A DNA stretch of 64,000 nt from NCBI RefSeq assembly GCF_029227915.1, contig NC_079878.1, positions 32,577,501-32,641,500 on the forward strand, written 5' to 3'. Each line of letters opens with the position of its first letter. Position 1 is the first letter of the stretch. This DNA is from Hydractinia symbiolongicarpus. Taxonomy: Eukaryota > Cnidaria > Hydrozoa > Anthoathecata > Hydractiniidae. The translations under genes were made by a program, and so were the position numbers. Below, piece after piece: positions 36,301 through 48,563 of the stretch. The notes under the pieces were generated by a model. It did no database searches. It saw nothing but the letters and a program-made list of their open reading frames with translations, and was not told where the DNA came from.

Positions 36301-37113
36301 TGATGAGACGCTGAATAAAAGAAGTTTAATCGCCTGCAAACGAAAACCTGCGATTTCCCGTAAATCCCGGACTCGGCCCGTATAGTCAAAAGTATACAAA
36401 GAAAGTACCCAGGGAGTAAACTCATTTCCCAAACGATTTTTTAAATTTATATTTTACCACTAAAGCCCATGAGACTTGTAGTTTTTAAAAAAGTTTTCAT
36501 TTTTGATGAGACGCTGAATAAAAGAAGTTTAATCGCCTGCAAACGAAAACCTGCGATTTCCCGTAAATCCCGGACTCGGCCCGTATAGTCAAAAGTATAC
36601 AAAGAAAGTACCCAGGGAGTAAACTCATTTCCCAAACGATTTTTTAAATTTATATTTTACCATTAAAGCCCATGAGACTTGTAGTTTTTAAAAAAGTTTT
36701 CATTTATGATGAGACGCTGAATAAAAGAAGTTTAATCGCCGGCAAACTAAAACCCGCGATTTCCCGTAAATCCCGGACTCGGCCCGTATAGTCAAAAGTA
36801 TACAAAGAAAGTACCCGGGGTGTAAACGCATTTCCCGAACGATTTTTTAAATTATTTTTTCACCACTAAAACGCATGAGACTTGTAGTTTTCAAAAATGT
36901 TTTCATTTTTGATGAGACGCTGAATAAAAGAAGTTTAATCGCCTGCAAACGAAAACCTGCGATTTCCCGTAAATCCCGGACTCGGCCCGTATAGTCAAAA
37001 GTATACAAAGAAAGTACCCAGGGAGTAAACTCATTTCCCAAACGATTTTTTAAATTTATATTTTACCACTAAAGCCCATGAGACTTGTAGTTTTTAAAAA
37101 AGTTTTCATTTAT
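32647..37113. repeat. 4467-bp (22-monomer) duplication, copy 1
   Basis: Length is 22 x 203 + 1; the extra base is in AAAGAGAAGT near 35997. The unit runs from hexamer-type monomers through a TTTTTAGTTTTG cassette (about 33856), a GTTTTTTAAAATG monomer (about 34855), two CTCGATCGA monomers (about 35410 and 35820) and AAAAAAGTTTTCATTTATG monomers. The left edge is set by TTTTTTGATGAG at 32647 against TTATGATGAG at 37114. About 33480-35410 matches 12980-14905. Confidence 0.93.
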
Positions 37114-40100
37114 GATGAGACGCTGAATAAAAGAAGTTTAATCGCCGGCAAATGAAAACCCGCGATTTCCCGTAAATCCCGGTCTCGGCCCGTATAGTCA
37201 AAAGTATACAAAGAAAGTACCCAGGGAGTAAACTCATTTCCCGAACGATTTTTTAAATTATATTTTCACCACTAAAACGCATGAGACTTGTAGTTTTCAG
37301 AAATCTTTTCATTTTTGATGAGACGCTTAATGAAAGTGGTTTAATCGCCGGCAAACGAAAACCTGCGATTTCCCGTAAATCCCGGACTCGGCCCGTATAG
37401 TCAAAAGTATACAAAGAAAGTACCCAGGGTGTAAACTCATTTCTCGAACGATTTTTTAAATTTTTTTTTCACCACTAAAACGCCTGAGACTTGTAGTTTT
37501 CAAAAATGTTTTCATTTTTGATGAGACGCTGAATAAAAGAAGTTTAATCGCCGGCAAACGAAAACCTGCGATTTCCCGTAAATCCCGGACTCGGCCCGTA
37601 TAGTCAAAAGTATAAAAAGAAAGTACCCAGGGAGTAAACTCATTTCCCAAAGGATTTTTTAAATTTATATTTTACCACTAAAGCCCATGAGACTTGTAGT
37701 TTTTAAAAATGTTTTCATTTTTGATGAGACGCTGAATAAAAGAAGTTTAATCGCCGGCAAACGAAAACCTGCGATTTCCCGTAAATCCCGGACTCGGCCC
37801 GTATAGTCATATGTATACAAAGAAAGTACCCAGGGAGTAAACTCATTTCCCAAACGATTATTTAAATTATTATTTCACCACTAAAGCCCATGAGACTTGT
37901 AGTTTTTAAAAATGTTTTCATTTTTGATGAGACGCTGAATAAAAGAAGTTTAATCGCCGGCAAACTAAAACCTGCGATTTCCCGTAAATCCCGGACTCGG
38001 CCCGTATAGTCAAAAGTATACAAGGAAAGTACCCGGGGTGTAAACTCATTTCCCGAACGATTTTTTAAATTATTATTTCACCACTAAAGCCCATGAGACT
38101 TGTAGTTTTTAAAAATGTTTTCATTTTTGATGAGACGCTGAATAAAAGAAGTTTAATCGCCGGCAAACGAAAACCTGCGATTTCCCGTATATCCCGGACT
38201 CGGCCCGTATAGTCAAAAGTATACAAAGAAAGAACCCGGGGTGTAAACTCATTTCCCGAACGATTTTTTAAATTATTATTTCACCACTAAAGCCCATGAG
38301 ACTTGTAGTTTTTAAAAATGTTTTTAGTTTTGATGAGACGCTTAATAAAAGAGGTTTAATCGCCGGCAAACGAAATCCCGCGATTTCCCGTAAATCCCGG
38401 GCTTGGCCCGTATAGTCGAATGTATACAAAGAAAGTACCCAGGAAGTAAACTCATTTCCCGAACGATTTTTTAAATTTTTTTTTCACCACTAAAACGCAT
38501 GCGACTTGTAGTTTTCAAAAATGTTTTCATTTTTGATGAGACGCTGAATAAAAGAAGTTTAATCGCCGGCAAACGAAAACCTGCGATTTCCCGTAAATCC
38601 CGGACTCGGCCCGTATAGTCAAAAGTATACAAAGAAAGTACCCAGGGAGTAAACTAATTTCCCAAACGATTTTTTAAATTATTATTTCACCACTAAAACC
38701 CATGAGACTTGTAGTTTTTAAAAATGTTTTCTTTTTTGATGAGACGCTGAATAAAAGAAGTTTAATCGCCGGCAAACGAAAACCCGCGATTTCCCGTAAA
38801 TCCCGGACTCGGCCCGTATAGTCAAAAGTATACAAAGAAAGTACCCAGGGAGTAAACTCATTTCCCGAACGATTTTTTAAATTATTTTTTCACCACTAAA
38901 ACGCATGAGACTTGTAGTTTTCAGAAATCTTTTCATTTTTGATGAGACGCTTAATGAAAGTGGTTTAATCGCCGGCAAACGAAAACCTGCGATTTCCCGT
39001 AAATCCCGGACTCGGCCCGTATAGTCAAAAGTATACAAAGAAAGTACCCAGGGTGTAAACTCATTTCTCGAACGATTTTTTAAATTATTATTTCACCACT
39101 AAAGCCCATGAGACTTGTAGTTTTTAAAAATGTTTTTATTTTTGATGAGACGCTGAATAAAAGAAGTTTAATCGCCGGCAAACGAAAACCCGCGATTTGC
39201 CGTAAATCCCGGACTCGGCCCGTATAGTCAAAAGTATACAAGGAAAGTACCCAGTGAGTAAACTCATTTCCCGAACGATTTTTTAAATTATTATTTCACC
39301 ACTAAAGCCCATGAGACTTGTAGTTTTTTAAAATGTTTTCATTTTTGATGAGACGCTGAATAAAAGAAGTTTAATCGCCGGCAAACGAAAACCTGCGATT
39401 TCCCGTAAATCCCGGACTCGGCCCGTATAGTCAAAAGTATACAAAGAAAGTACCCAGGGAGTAAACTAATTTCCCAAACGATTTTTTAAATTATTATTTC
39501 ACCACTAAAGCCCATGAGACTTGTAGTTTTTAAAAATGTTTTCTTTTTTGATGAGACACTAAATAAAAGAAGTTTAATCGCCGGCAAACGAAAACCCGCG
39601 ATTTCCCGTAAATCCCGGACTCGGCCCGTATAGTCAAAAGTATACAAAGAAAGTACCCAGGGAGTAAACTCATTTCCCGAACGATTTTTTAAATTATTTT
39701 TTCACCACTAAAACGCATGAGACTTGTAGTTTTCAGAAATCTTTTCATTTTTGATGAGACGCTTAATGAAAGTGGTTTAATCGCCGGCAAACGAAAACCT
39801 GCGATTTCCCGTAAATCCCGGACTCGGCCCGTATAGTCAAAAGTATACAAAGAAAGTACCCAGGGTGTAAACTCATTTCTCGATCGATTTTTTAAATTAT
39901 TTTTTCACCACTAAAACGCATGAGACTTGTAGTTTTCAAAAATGTTTTCATTTTTGATGAGACGCTGAATAAAAGAAGTTTAATCGCCTGCAAACGAAAA
40001 CCTGCGATTTCCCGTAAATCCCGGACTCGGCCCGTATAGTCAAAAGTATACAAAGAAAGTACCCAGGGAGTAAACTCATTTCCCGAACGATTTTTTAAAT

Positions 40101-41580
40101 TATTTTTTCACCACTAAAACGCATGAGACTTGTAGTTTTTAGAAATCTTTTCATTTTTGATGAGACGCTTAATGAAAGTGGTTTAATCGCCGGCAAACGA
40201 AAACCTGCGATTTCCCGTAAATCCCGGACTCGGCCCGTATAGTCAAAAGTATACAAAGAAAGTACCCAGGGTGTAAACTCATTTCTCGATCGATTTTTTA
40301 AATTATTTTTTCACCACTAAAACGCATGAGACTTGTAGTTTTCAAAAATGTTTTCATTTTTGATGAGACGCTGAATAAAAGAAGTTTAATCGCCTGCAAA
40401 CGAAAACCTGCGATTTCCCGTAAATCCCGGACTCGGCCCGTATAGTCAAAAGTATACAAAGAGAAGTACCCAGGGAGTAAACTCATTTCCCAAACGATTT
40501 TTTAAATTTATATTTTACCACTAAAGCCCATGAGACTTGTAGTTTTTAAAAAAGTTTTCATTTATGATGAGACGCTGAATAAAAGAAGTTTAATCGCCGG
40601 CAAACTAAAACCCGCGATTTCCCGTAAATCCCGGACTCGGCCCGTATAGTCAAAAGTATACAAAGAAAGTACCCGGGGTGTAAACGCCTTTCCCGAACGA
40701 TTTTTTAAATTATTTTTTCACCACTAAAACGCATGAGACTTGTAGTTTTCAAAAATGTTTTAATTTTTGATGAGACGCTGAATAAAAGAAGTTTAATCGC
40801 CTGCAAACGAAAACCTGCGATTTCCCGTAAATCCCGGACTCGGCCCGTATAGTCAAAAGTATACAAAGAAAGTACCCAGGGAGTAAACTCATTTCCCAAA
40901 CGATTTTTTAAATTTATATTTTACCACTAAAGCCCATGAGACTTGTAGTTTTTAAAAAAGTTTTCATTTTTGATGAGACGCTGAATAAAAGAAGTTTAAT
41001 CGCCTGCAAACGAAAACCTGCGATTTCCCGTAAATCCCGGACTCGGCCCGTATAGTCAAAAGTATACAAAGAAAGTACCCAGGGAGTAAACTCATTTCCC
41101 AAACGATTTTTTAAATTTATATTTTACCATTAAAGCCCATGAGACTTGTAGTTTTTAAAAAAGTTTTCATTTATGATGAGACGCTGAATAAAAGAAGTTT
41201 AATCGCCGGCAAACTAAAACCCGCGATTTCCCGTAAATCCCGGACTCGGCCCGTATAGTCAAAAGTATACAAAGAAAGTACCCGGGGTGTAAACGCATTT
41301 CCCGAACGATTTTTTAAATTATTTTTTCACCACTAAAACGCATGAGACTTGTAGTTTTCAAAAATGTTTTCATTTTTGATGAGACGCTGAATAAAAGAAG
41401 TTTAATCGCCTGCAAACGAAAACCTGCGATTTCCCGTAAATCCCGGACTCGGCCCGTATAGTCAAAAGTATACAAAGAAAGTACCCAGGGAGTAAACTCA
41501 TTTCCCAAACGATTTTTTAAATTTATATTTTACCACTAAAGCCCATGAGACTTGTAGTTTTTAAAAAAGTTTTCATTTAT
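37114..41580. repeat. 4467-bp (22-monomer) duplication, copy 2
   Basis: Matches the preceding unit at every marker compared: GTATAAAAAG near 37614, CCCAAAGG at 37646, TTTTTAGTTTTG near 38323, AAAGAGAAGT near 40464 and CCATTAAAGCCC near 41127. I noticed no difference between the copies in a line-by-line read, although this was not a computed alignment. Such identity implies a very recent duplication or an assembly duplication. Confidence 0.92.
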
Positions 41581-42846
41581 GATGAGACGCTGAATAAAAG
41601 AAGTTTAATCGCCGGCAAACTAAAACCCGCGATTTCCCGTAAATCCCGGACTCGGCCCGTATAGTCAAAAGTATACAAAAAAAGTAACCGGGGTGTAAAC
41701 GCATTTCCCGAACGATTTTTTAAATTATTTTTTCACCACTAAAACGCATGAGACTTGTAGTTTTCAAAAATGTTTTAATTTTTGATGAGACGCTGAATAA
41801 AAGAAGTTTAATCGCCGGCAAACGAAAACCTGCGATTTCCCGTAAATCCCGGACTCGGCCCGTATAGTCAAAAGTATACAAAGAAAGTACCCAGGGAGTA
41901 AACTCATTTCACAAACGATTATTTAAATTATCATTTCACCACTAAAGCCCATGAGACTTGTAGTTTTTAAAAATATTTTCATTTCTGATAAGACGCTGAA
42001 TAGAAGAAGTTTAATCGCCGGCAAACGAAAACCCGCGATTTGCCGTAAATCCCGGACTCGGCCCGTATAGTCAAAAGTATACAAGGAAAGTACCCAGTGA
42101 GTAAACTCATTTCCCGAACGAATTTTTAAATTATTTTTTCACCACTAAAACGCATGAGACTTGTTGTTTTCAGAAATGTTTTCATTTTTGATGAGACGCT
42201 TAATGAAAGTGGTTTAATCGCCGGCAAACGAAAACACGCCATTTCCCGTAAATCCCGGGCTTGGCCCGTATAGTCGAATGTACACAAAGAAAGTACCCTG
42301 TGAGTAAACTCATTTCCAAAACGATTTTTTAAATTATCTTTTCACCACTAAAACGCTTGAGACTTGTAGTTTTCAAAAATGTTTTCATTTTTGATGAGAC
42401 GCTGAATAAAAGAAGTTTAATCGCCGGCAAACGAAAACCCGCCATTTCCCGTAAACCCCGGACTCGGCCCGCATAGTCAAAAGTATACAAAAAAAGTAAC
42501 CAGGGAGTAAACTCATTTCCCGAACGATTTTTTAAATTATTTTTTCACCACTAAAACGCATGAGACTTGTAGTTTTCAAAAATGTTTTCATTTTTGATGA
42601 GACGCTGAATAAAAGAAGTTTAATCGCCGGCAAACGAAAACCTGCGATTTCCCGTAAATCCCGTACTCGGCCCGTATAGTCGAATGTATACAAAGAAAGT
42701 ACCCAGGGAGTAAACTCACTTCCCGAACGATTTTTTAAATTTTTTTTTCACCACTAAAACGCATGAGACTTGTAGTTTTCAAAAATGTTTTCATTTTTGA
42801 TGAGACGCTTAATGAAAGAGGTTTAATCGCCGGCAAACGAAAACCA
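41581..42846. repeat. Satellite segment matching 16.4-17.3 kb
   Basis: Monomer order and private variants follow about 16372-17340: AAAAAAGTTTTCATTTATG, GTAAACGCATTTCC, TTTCACAAACG, GCGATTTGCCG with CCCAGTGAG, TTGTTGTTTTCAG (42161 against 16985), CACGCC and GCATAGTC with TACAAAAAAAG. Local novelties are AAATATTTTCATTTCTGATAAG near 41970 and AGTAACC near 41685 and 42497. Beyond about 42560 it continues with a CCCGTACTCGG / GTCGAATG monomer. Confidence 0.82.
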
Positions 42847-44064
42847 GAGATTTCCCGTAAATCCCGAGCTTGGCCCGTATAGTCAAAAGTATACAAAGAT
42901 AGTACCCAGGGAGTAAACTCACTTCCCGAACGATTTTTTATTTTATTTTTTCACCACAAAAACGCATGAGACTTGTAGTTTTTAAAAATGTTTTCATTTT
43001 TGATGAGACGCTGAATAAAAGAAGTTTAATCGCCGGCAAACGAAAACCTGCGATTTCCCGTAAATCCCGGACTCGGCCCGTATAGTCAAAAGTATAAAAA
43101 GAAAGTACCCAGGGAGTAAACTAATTTCCCAAACGATTTTTTGAATTATTATTTCACCACTAAAGCCAATGAGACTTGTAGTTTTTAAAAATGTTTTCAT
43201 TTTTGATGAGACGCTGAATAAAAGAAGTTTAATCGCCGGCAAACGAAAACCTGCGATTTCCCGTAAATCCCAAACTCGGTCCGTATAGTCAAAATTATAC
43301 AAAGAAAGTACCCAGGGAGTAAACTAATTTCCAAAACGATTTTTTGAATTATTATTTCACCACTAAAGCCAATGAGACTTGTAGTTTTTAAAAATGTTTT
43401 CATTTTTGATGAGACGCTGAATAAAAGAAGTTTAATCGCCGGCAAACGAAAACCCGAGATTTCCCGTAAATCCCGAGCTTGGCCCGTATAGTCAAAAGTA
43501 TACAAAGATAGTACCCAGGGAGTAAACTCATTTCCCGAACGATTTTTTATTTTATTTTTTCACCACAAAAACGCATGAGACTTGTAGTTTTTAAAAATGT
43601 TTTCATTTTTGATGAGACGCTGAATAAAAGAAGTTTAATCGCCGGCAAACGAAAACCTGCGATTTCCCGTAAATCCCGGACTCGGCCCGTATAGTCAAAA
43701 GTATAAAAAGAAAGTACCCAGGGAGTAAACTAATTTTCCAAACGATTTTTTGAATTATTATTTCACCACTAAAGCCAATGAGACTTGTAGTTTTTAAAAA
43801 TGTTTTCATTTTTGATGAGACGCTGAATAAAAGAAGTTTAATCGCCGGCAAACGAAAACCTGCGATTTCCCGTAAATCCCAAACTCGGCCCGTATAGTCA
43901 AAATTATACAAAGAAAGTACCCAGGGAGTAAACTAATTTCCAAAACGATTTTTTGAATTATTATTTCACCACTAAAGCCAATGAGACTTGTAGTTTTTAA
44001 AAATGTTTTCATTTTTGATGAGACGCTGAATAAAAGAAGTTTAATCGCCGGCAAACGAAAACCC
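42847..44064. repeat. 609-bp trimer tandem duplication
   Basis: Copy 1 is about 42847-43455 and copy 2 about 43456-44064. CGATTTTTTATTTTATTTT lies at 42931 and 43540. Shared variants are CACCACAAAAACGC, GTATAAAAAG, TTTTTTGAATTATTATTTC with AAGCCAATGAG, and CAAACTCGG with CAAAATTATAC. Small differences include CACTTCCCG against CATTTCCCG. Confidence 0.87.
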
Positions 44065-44224
44065 GCGATTTCCCGTAAATCCCGGACTCGGCCCGTATAG
44101 TCAAAAGTATACAAAGAAAGTACCCAGGGAGTAAACTCATTTCCCGAACGATTTTTTAAATTATTTTTTCACCACTAAAATGCATGAGACTTGTAGTTTT
44201 TAGAAATGTTTTCATTTTTGATGA

Positions 44225-45036
44225 GACGCTTAATGAAAGTGGTGTAATCGCCGGCAAACAAAAACACGCGATTTCCCGTAAATCCCGGGCTTGGCCGGTA
44301 TAGTCGAATGTATACAAAGAAAGTACCCTGTGAGTAAACTCATTTCCAAAACGATTTTTTAAATTATCTTTTCACCACTAAAACGCATGAGACTTGTAGT
44401 TTTCAAAAATGTTTTCATTTTTGATGAGACGCTGAATAGAAGAAGTTTAATCGCCGGCAAACGAAAACCCGCCATTTCCCGTAAACCCCGGACTCGGTCC
44501 GTATAATCAAAAGTATACAAAGAAAGTACCCAGGGAGTAAACTCATTTCCCGAATGATTTTTTAAATTATATTTTCACCACTAAAACGCATGAGACTTGT
44601 AGTTTTCAAAAATGTTTTCATTTTTGATGAGACGCTGAATGAAAGAAGTTTAATCGCCGGCAAACGAAAACCTGCGATTTCCCGTAAATCCCGGACTCGG
44701 CCCGTATAGTCAAAAGTATACAAAGAAAATACCCAGGGTGTAAACTCATTTCCTGAACGATTTTTTAAATTATTATTTCACCACTAAAACCCATGAGACT
44801 TGTAGTTTTTAAAAATGTTTTCATTTTTGATGAGACTCTGAATAAAAGAAGTTTAATCGCCGGCAAACAAAAACCCGCCATTTCCCGTAAATCCCGGACT
44901 TGGCCCGTATAGTCAAAAGTATACAAAGAAAGTACCCAGGGTGTAAACTCATTTCCCGAACGATTTTTTAAATTATTATTTCACCACTAAAGCCCATGAG
45001 ACTTGCAGTTTTTAAAAATGTTTTAATTTTTGATGA
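44225..45036. repeat. Four-monomer cassette, copy 3
   Basis: Same order as copies 1 and 2, with ACACGCGATTTCCC in the first monomer instead of ACCCGCGATTTCCC, and GAATAGAAG in the second. Followed directly by TTTAAGCGCCGG. Confidence 0.85.
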
Positions 45037-45239
45037 GACGCTGAATAAAAGAAGTTTAAGCGCCGGCAAACGAAAACCCGCGACTTCCCGTAAATCCCGG
45101 ACTCGGCCCGTATAGTCAAAAGTATACAAAGAAAGTACCCAGGCAGTAAACTCATTTCCCGAACGATTTTTTAAAATATTTTTTCACCACTAAAACCCAT
45201 GAGACTTGTAGTTTTCAAAAATGTTTTCATTTTTGATGA

Positions 45240-45431
45240 GGCGCTGAATAAAAGAAGTTTAATCGCCGGCAAACGAAAACCTGCGATTTCCCGTAAATCC
45301 CAGACTCGGCCCGTATAGTAAAGAAAGTACCCGGGATGTAAACTCATTTCCCGAACGATTTTTTAAATTATTATTTCACCACTAAAACCCATGAGACTTA
45401 TAGTTTTTAAAAATGTTTTCATTTTTGATGA
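45240..45431. repeat. 192-bp deletion monomer, copy 1
   Basis: CCCGTATAG is followed directly by TAAAGAAAGTACCC, so CAAAAGTATAC (11 bp) is missing at the junction after 45319. Linked changes are CCCAGACTCGG, CCCGGGATGTAAAC and, in the next monomer, GCTGAAAAAAAGAAGTTAAATCG. This copy has GAGGCGCTG in the phase mark. The deletion also removes the GTATAC palindrome. Confidence 0.93.
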
Positions 45432-46243
45432 GACGCTGAAAAAAAGAAGTTAAATCGCCGGCAAACGAAAACCCGCCATTTCCCGTAAACCCCGGACTCA
45501 GCCCGTATAGTCAAAAGTATACAAAGAAACTACCCAGGGAGTAAATTCATTTTCCGAACGATTTTTTTAATTATTTTTTCACCACTAAAACGCATGAGAC
45601 TTGTAGTTTTCAAAAATGTTTTCATTTTTGATGAGACGCTGAATAAAAGAAGTTTAATCGCCGGCAAACGAAAACCTGCGATTTCCCGTAAATCCCGGAC
45701 TCGGCCCGTATAGTCAAAAGTATAAAAAGAAAGTACCCAGGGAGTAAACTAATTTTCCAAACGATTTTTTGAATTATTATTTCACCACTAAAGCCAATGA
45801 GACTTGTAGTTTTTAAAAATGTTTTCATTTTTGATGAGACGCTGAATAAAAGAAGTTTAATCGCCGGCAAACGAAAACCTGCGATTTCCCGTAAATCCCA
45901 AACTCGGCCCGTATAGTCAAAATTATACAAAGAAAGTACCCAGGGAGTAAACTAATTTCCAAAACGATTTTTTGAATTATTATTTCACCACTAAAGCCAA
46001 TGAGACTTGTAGTTTTTAAAAATGTTTTCATTTTTGATGAGACGCTGAATAAAAGAAGTTTAATCGCCGGCAAACGAAAACCCGCGATTTCCCGTAAATC
46101 CCGGACTCGGCCCGTATAGTCAAAAGTATACAAAGAAAGTACCCAGGGAGTAAACTCATTTCCCGAACGATTTTTTAAATTATTTTTTCACCACTAAAAT
46201 GCATGAGACTTGTAGTTTTTAGAAATGTTTTCATTTTTGATGA

Positions 46244-47055
46244 GACGCTTAATGAAAGTGGTGTAATCGCCGGCAAACAAAAACACGCGATTTCCCGTAA
46301 ATCCCGGGCTTGGCCGGTATAGTCGAATGTATACAAAGAAAGTACCCTGTGAGTAAACTCATTTCCAAAACGATTTTTTAAATTATCTTTTCACCACTAA
46401 AACGCATGAGACTTGTAGTTTTCAAAAATGTTTTCATTTTTGATGAGACGCTGAATAGAAGAAGTTTAATCGCCGGCAAACGAAAACCCGCCATTTCCCG
46501 TAAACCCCGGACTCGGTCCGTATAATCAAAAGTATACAAAGAAAGTACCCAGGGAGTAAACTCATTTCCCGAATGATTTTTTAAATTATATTTTCACCAC
46601 TAAAACGCATGAGACTTGTAGTTTTCAAAAATGTTTTCATTTTTGATGAGACGCTGAATGAAAGAAGTTTAATCGCCGGCAAACGAAAACCTGCGATTTC
46701 CCGTAAATCCCGGACTCGGCCCGTATAGTCAAAAGTATACAAAGAAAATACCCAGGGTGTAAACTCATTTCCTGAACGATTTTTTAAATTATTATTTCAC
46801 CACTAAAACCCATGAGACTTGTAGTTTTTAAAAATGTTTTCATTTTTGATGAGACTCTGAATAAAAGAAGTTTAATCGCCGGCAAACAAAAACCCGCCAT
46901 TTCCCGTAAATCCCGGACTTGGCCCGTATAGTCAAAAGTATACAAAGAAAGTACCCAGGGTGTAAACTCATTTCCCGAACGATTTTTTAAATTATTATTT
47001 CACCACTAAAGCCCATGAGACTTGCAGTTTTTAAAAATGTTTTAATTTTTGATGA
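46244..47055. repeat. Four-monomer cassette, copy 4
   Basis: Copy of cassette 3 carried along by the 2019-bp duplication, including its ACACGCG variant. Confidence 0.85.
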
Positions 47056-47762
47056 GACGCTGAATAAAAGAAGTTTAAGCGCCGGCAAACGAAAACCCGC
47101 GACTTCCCGTAAATCCCGGACTCGGCCCGTATAGTCAAAAGTATACAAAGAAAGTACCCAGGCAGTAAACTCATTTCCCGAACGATTTTTTAAAATATTT
47201 TTTCACCACTAAAACCCATGAGACTTGTAGTTTTCAAAAATGTTTTCATTTTTGATGAGGCGCTGAATAAAAGAAGTTTAATCGCCGGCAAACGAAAACC
47301 TGCGATTTCCCGTAAATCCCAGACTCGGCCCGTATAGTAAAGAAAGTACCCGGGATGTAAACTCATTTCCCGAACGATTTTTTAAATTATTATTTCACCA
47401 CTAAAACCCATGAGACTTATAGTTTTTAAAAATGTTTTCATTTTTGATGAGACGCTGAAAAAAAGAAGTTAAATCGCCGGCAAACGAAAACCCGCCATTT
47501 CCCGTAAACCCCGGACTCAGCCCGTATAGTCAAAAGTATACAAAGAAACTACCCAGGGAGTAAATTCATTTTCCGAACGATTTTTTTAATTATTTTTTCA
47601 CCACTAAAACGCATGAGACTTGTAGTTTTCAAAAATGTTTTCATTTTTGATGAGACGCTGAATAAACGAAGTTTAATCGCCGGCAAACGAAAACCCGCCA
47701 TTTCCCGTAAACCCCGGACTCGGTCCGTATAATCAAAAGTATACAAAGAAAGTACCCAGGGA
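46962..47762. repeat. 801-bp (four-monomer) duplication, copy 1
   Basis: Length is 4 x 203 minus 11, because one monomer is the deletion form. The left edge is GGGTGTAAAC (T at 46961) against GGGAGTAAAC (A at 47762). Contains TTTAAGCGCCGG, CAGGCAGTAAAC, the deletion monomer and ACTACCCAGGGAGTAAATTC. Private base: GAATAAACGAAG near 47666. Confidence 0.9.
47259..47450. repeat. 192-bp deletion monomer, copy 2
   Basis: Junction after 47338. Carries GAGGCGCTG, as expected for the 2019-bp copy of the first deletion monomer. Confidence 0.93.
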
Positions 47763-48563
47763 GTAAACTCATTTCCCGAACGATTTTTTAAATTATTATT
47801 TCACCACTAAAGCCCATGAGACTTGCAGTTTTTAAAAATGTTTTAATTTTTGATGAGACGCTGAATAAAAGAAGTTTAAGCGCCGGCAAACGAAAACCCG
47901 CGACTTCCCGTAAATCCCGGACTCGGCCCGTATAGTCAAAAGTATACAAAGAAAGTACCCAGGCAGTAAACTCATTTCCCGAACGATTTTTTAAAATATT
48001 TTTTCACCACTAAAACCCATGAGACTTGTAGTTTTCAAAAATGTTTTCATTTTTGATGAGGCGCTGAATAAAAGAAGTTTAATCGCCGGCAAACGAAAAC
48101 CTGCGATTTCCCGTAAATCCCAGACTCGGCCCGTATAGTAAAGAAAGTACCCGGGATGTAAACTCATTTCCCGAACGATTTTTTAAATTATTATTTCACC
48201 ACTAAAACCCATGAGACTTATAGTTTTTAAAAATGTTTTCATTTTTGATGAGACGCTGAAAAAAAGAAGTTAAATCGCCGGCAAACGAAAACCCGCCATT
48301 TCCCGTAAACCCCGGACTCAGCCCGTATAGTCAAAAGTATACAAAGAAACTACCCAGGGAGTAAATTCATTTTCCGAACGATTTTTTTAATTATTTTTTC
48401 ACCACTAAAACGCATGAGACTTGTAGTTTTCAAAAATGTTTTCATTTTTGATGAGACGCTGAATAAAAGAAGTTTAATCGCCGGCAAACGAAAACCCGCC
48501 ATTTCCCGTAAACCCCGGACTCGGTCCGTATAATCAAAAGTATACAAAGAAAGTACCCAGGGA
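47763..48563. repeat. 801-bp (four-monomer) duplication, copy 2
   Basis: Matches copy 1 apart from the ordinary GAATAAAAGAAG near 48467. It lies directly next to copy 1, and copy 1 shares 669 bp with the second 2019-bp unit, so the 801-bp event followed the 2019-bp event or was superimposed on its end. Confidence 0.9.
48060..48251. repeat. 192-bp deletion monomer, copy 3
   Basis: Junction after 48139. Carries GAGGCGCTG; produced with the 801-bp duplication. Confidence 0.93.

Larger units (their letters stand above)
43593..45611. repeat. 2019-bp (ten-monomer) duplication, copy 1
   Basis: Length is 10 x 203 minus 11; the missing 11 bp are in the monomer at 45240. The left edge is the T at 43592 against C at 45611 in GTTTT(T/C)AAAAATG. 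It contains one four-monomer cassette (44225-45036) followed by a TTTAAGCGCCGG monomer and the deletion monomer. Confidence 0.92.
45612..47630. repeat. 2019-bp (ten-monomer) duplication, copy 2
   Basis: Matches the preceding unit with the same markers shifted by 2019: CCGGTATAG at 46314 against 44295, and the deletion junction at 47338 against 45319. The right edge is no later than 47666, where GAATAAACGAAG differs. Its last 669 bp also belong to the 801-bp duplication. Confidence 0.92.
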
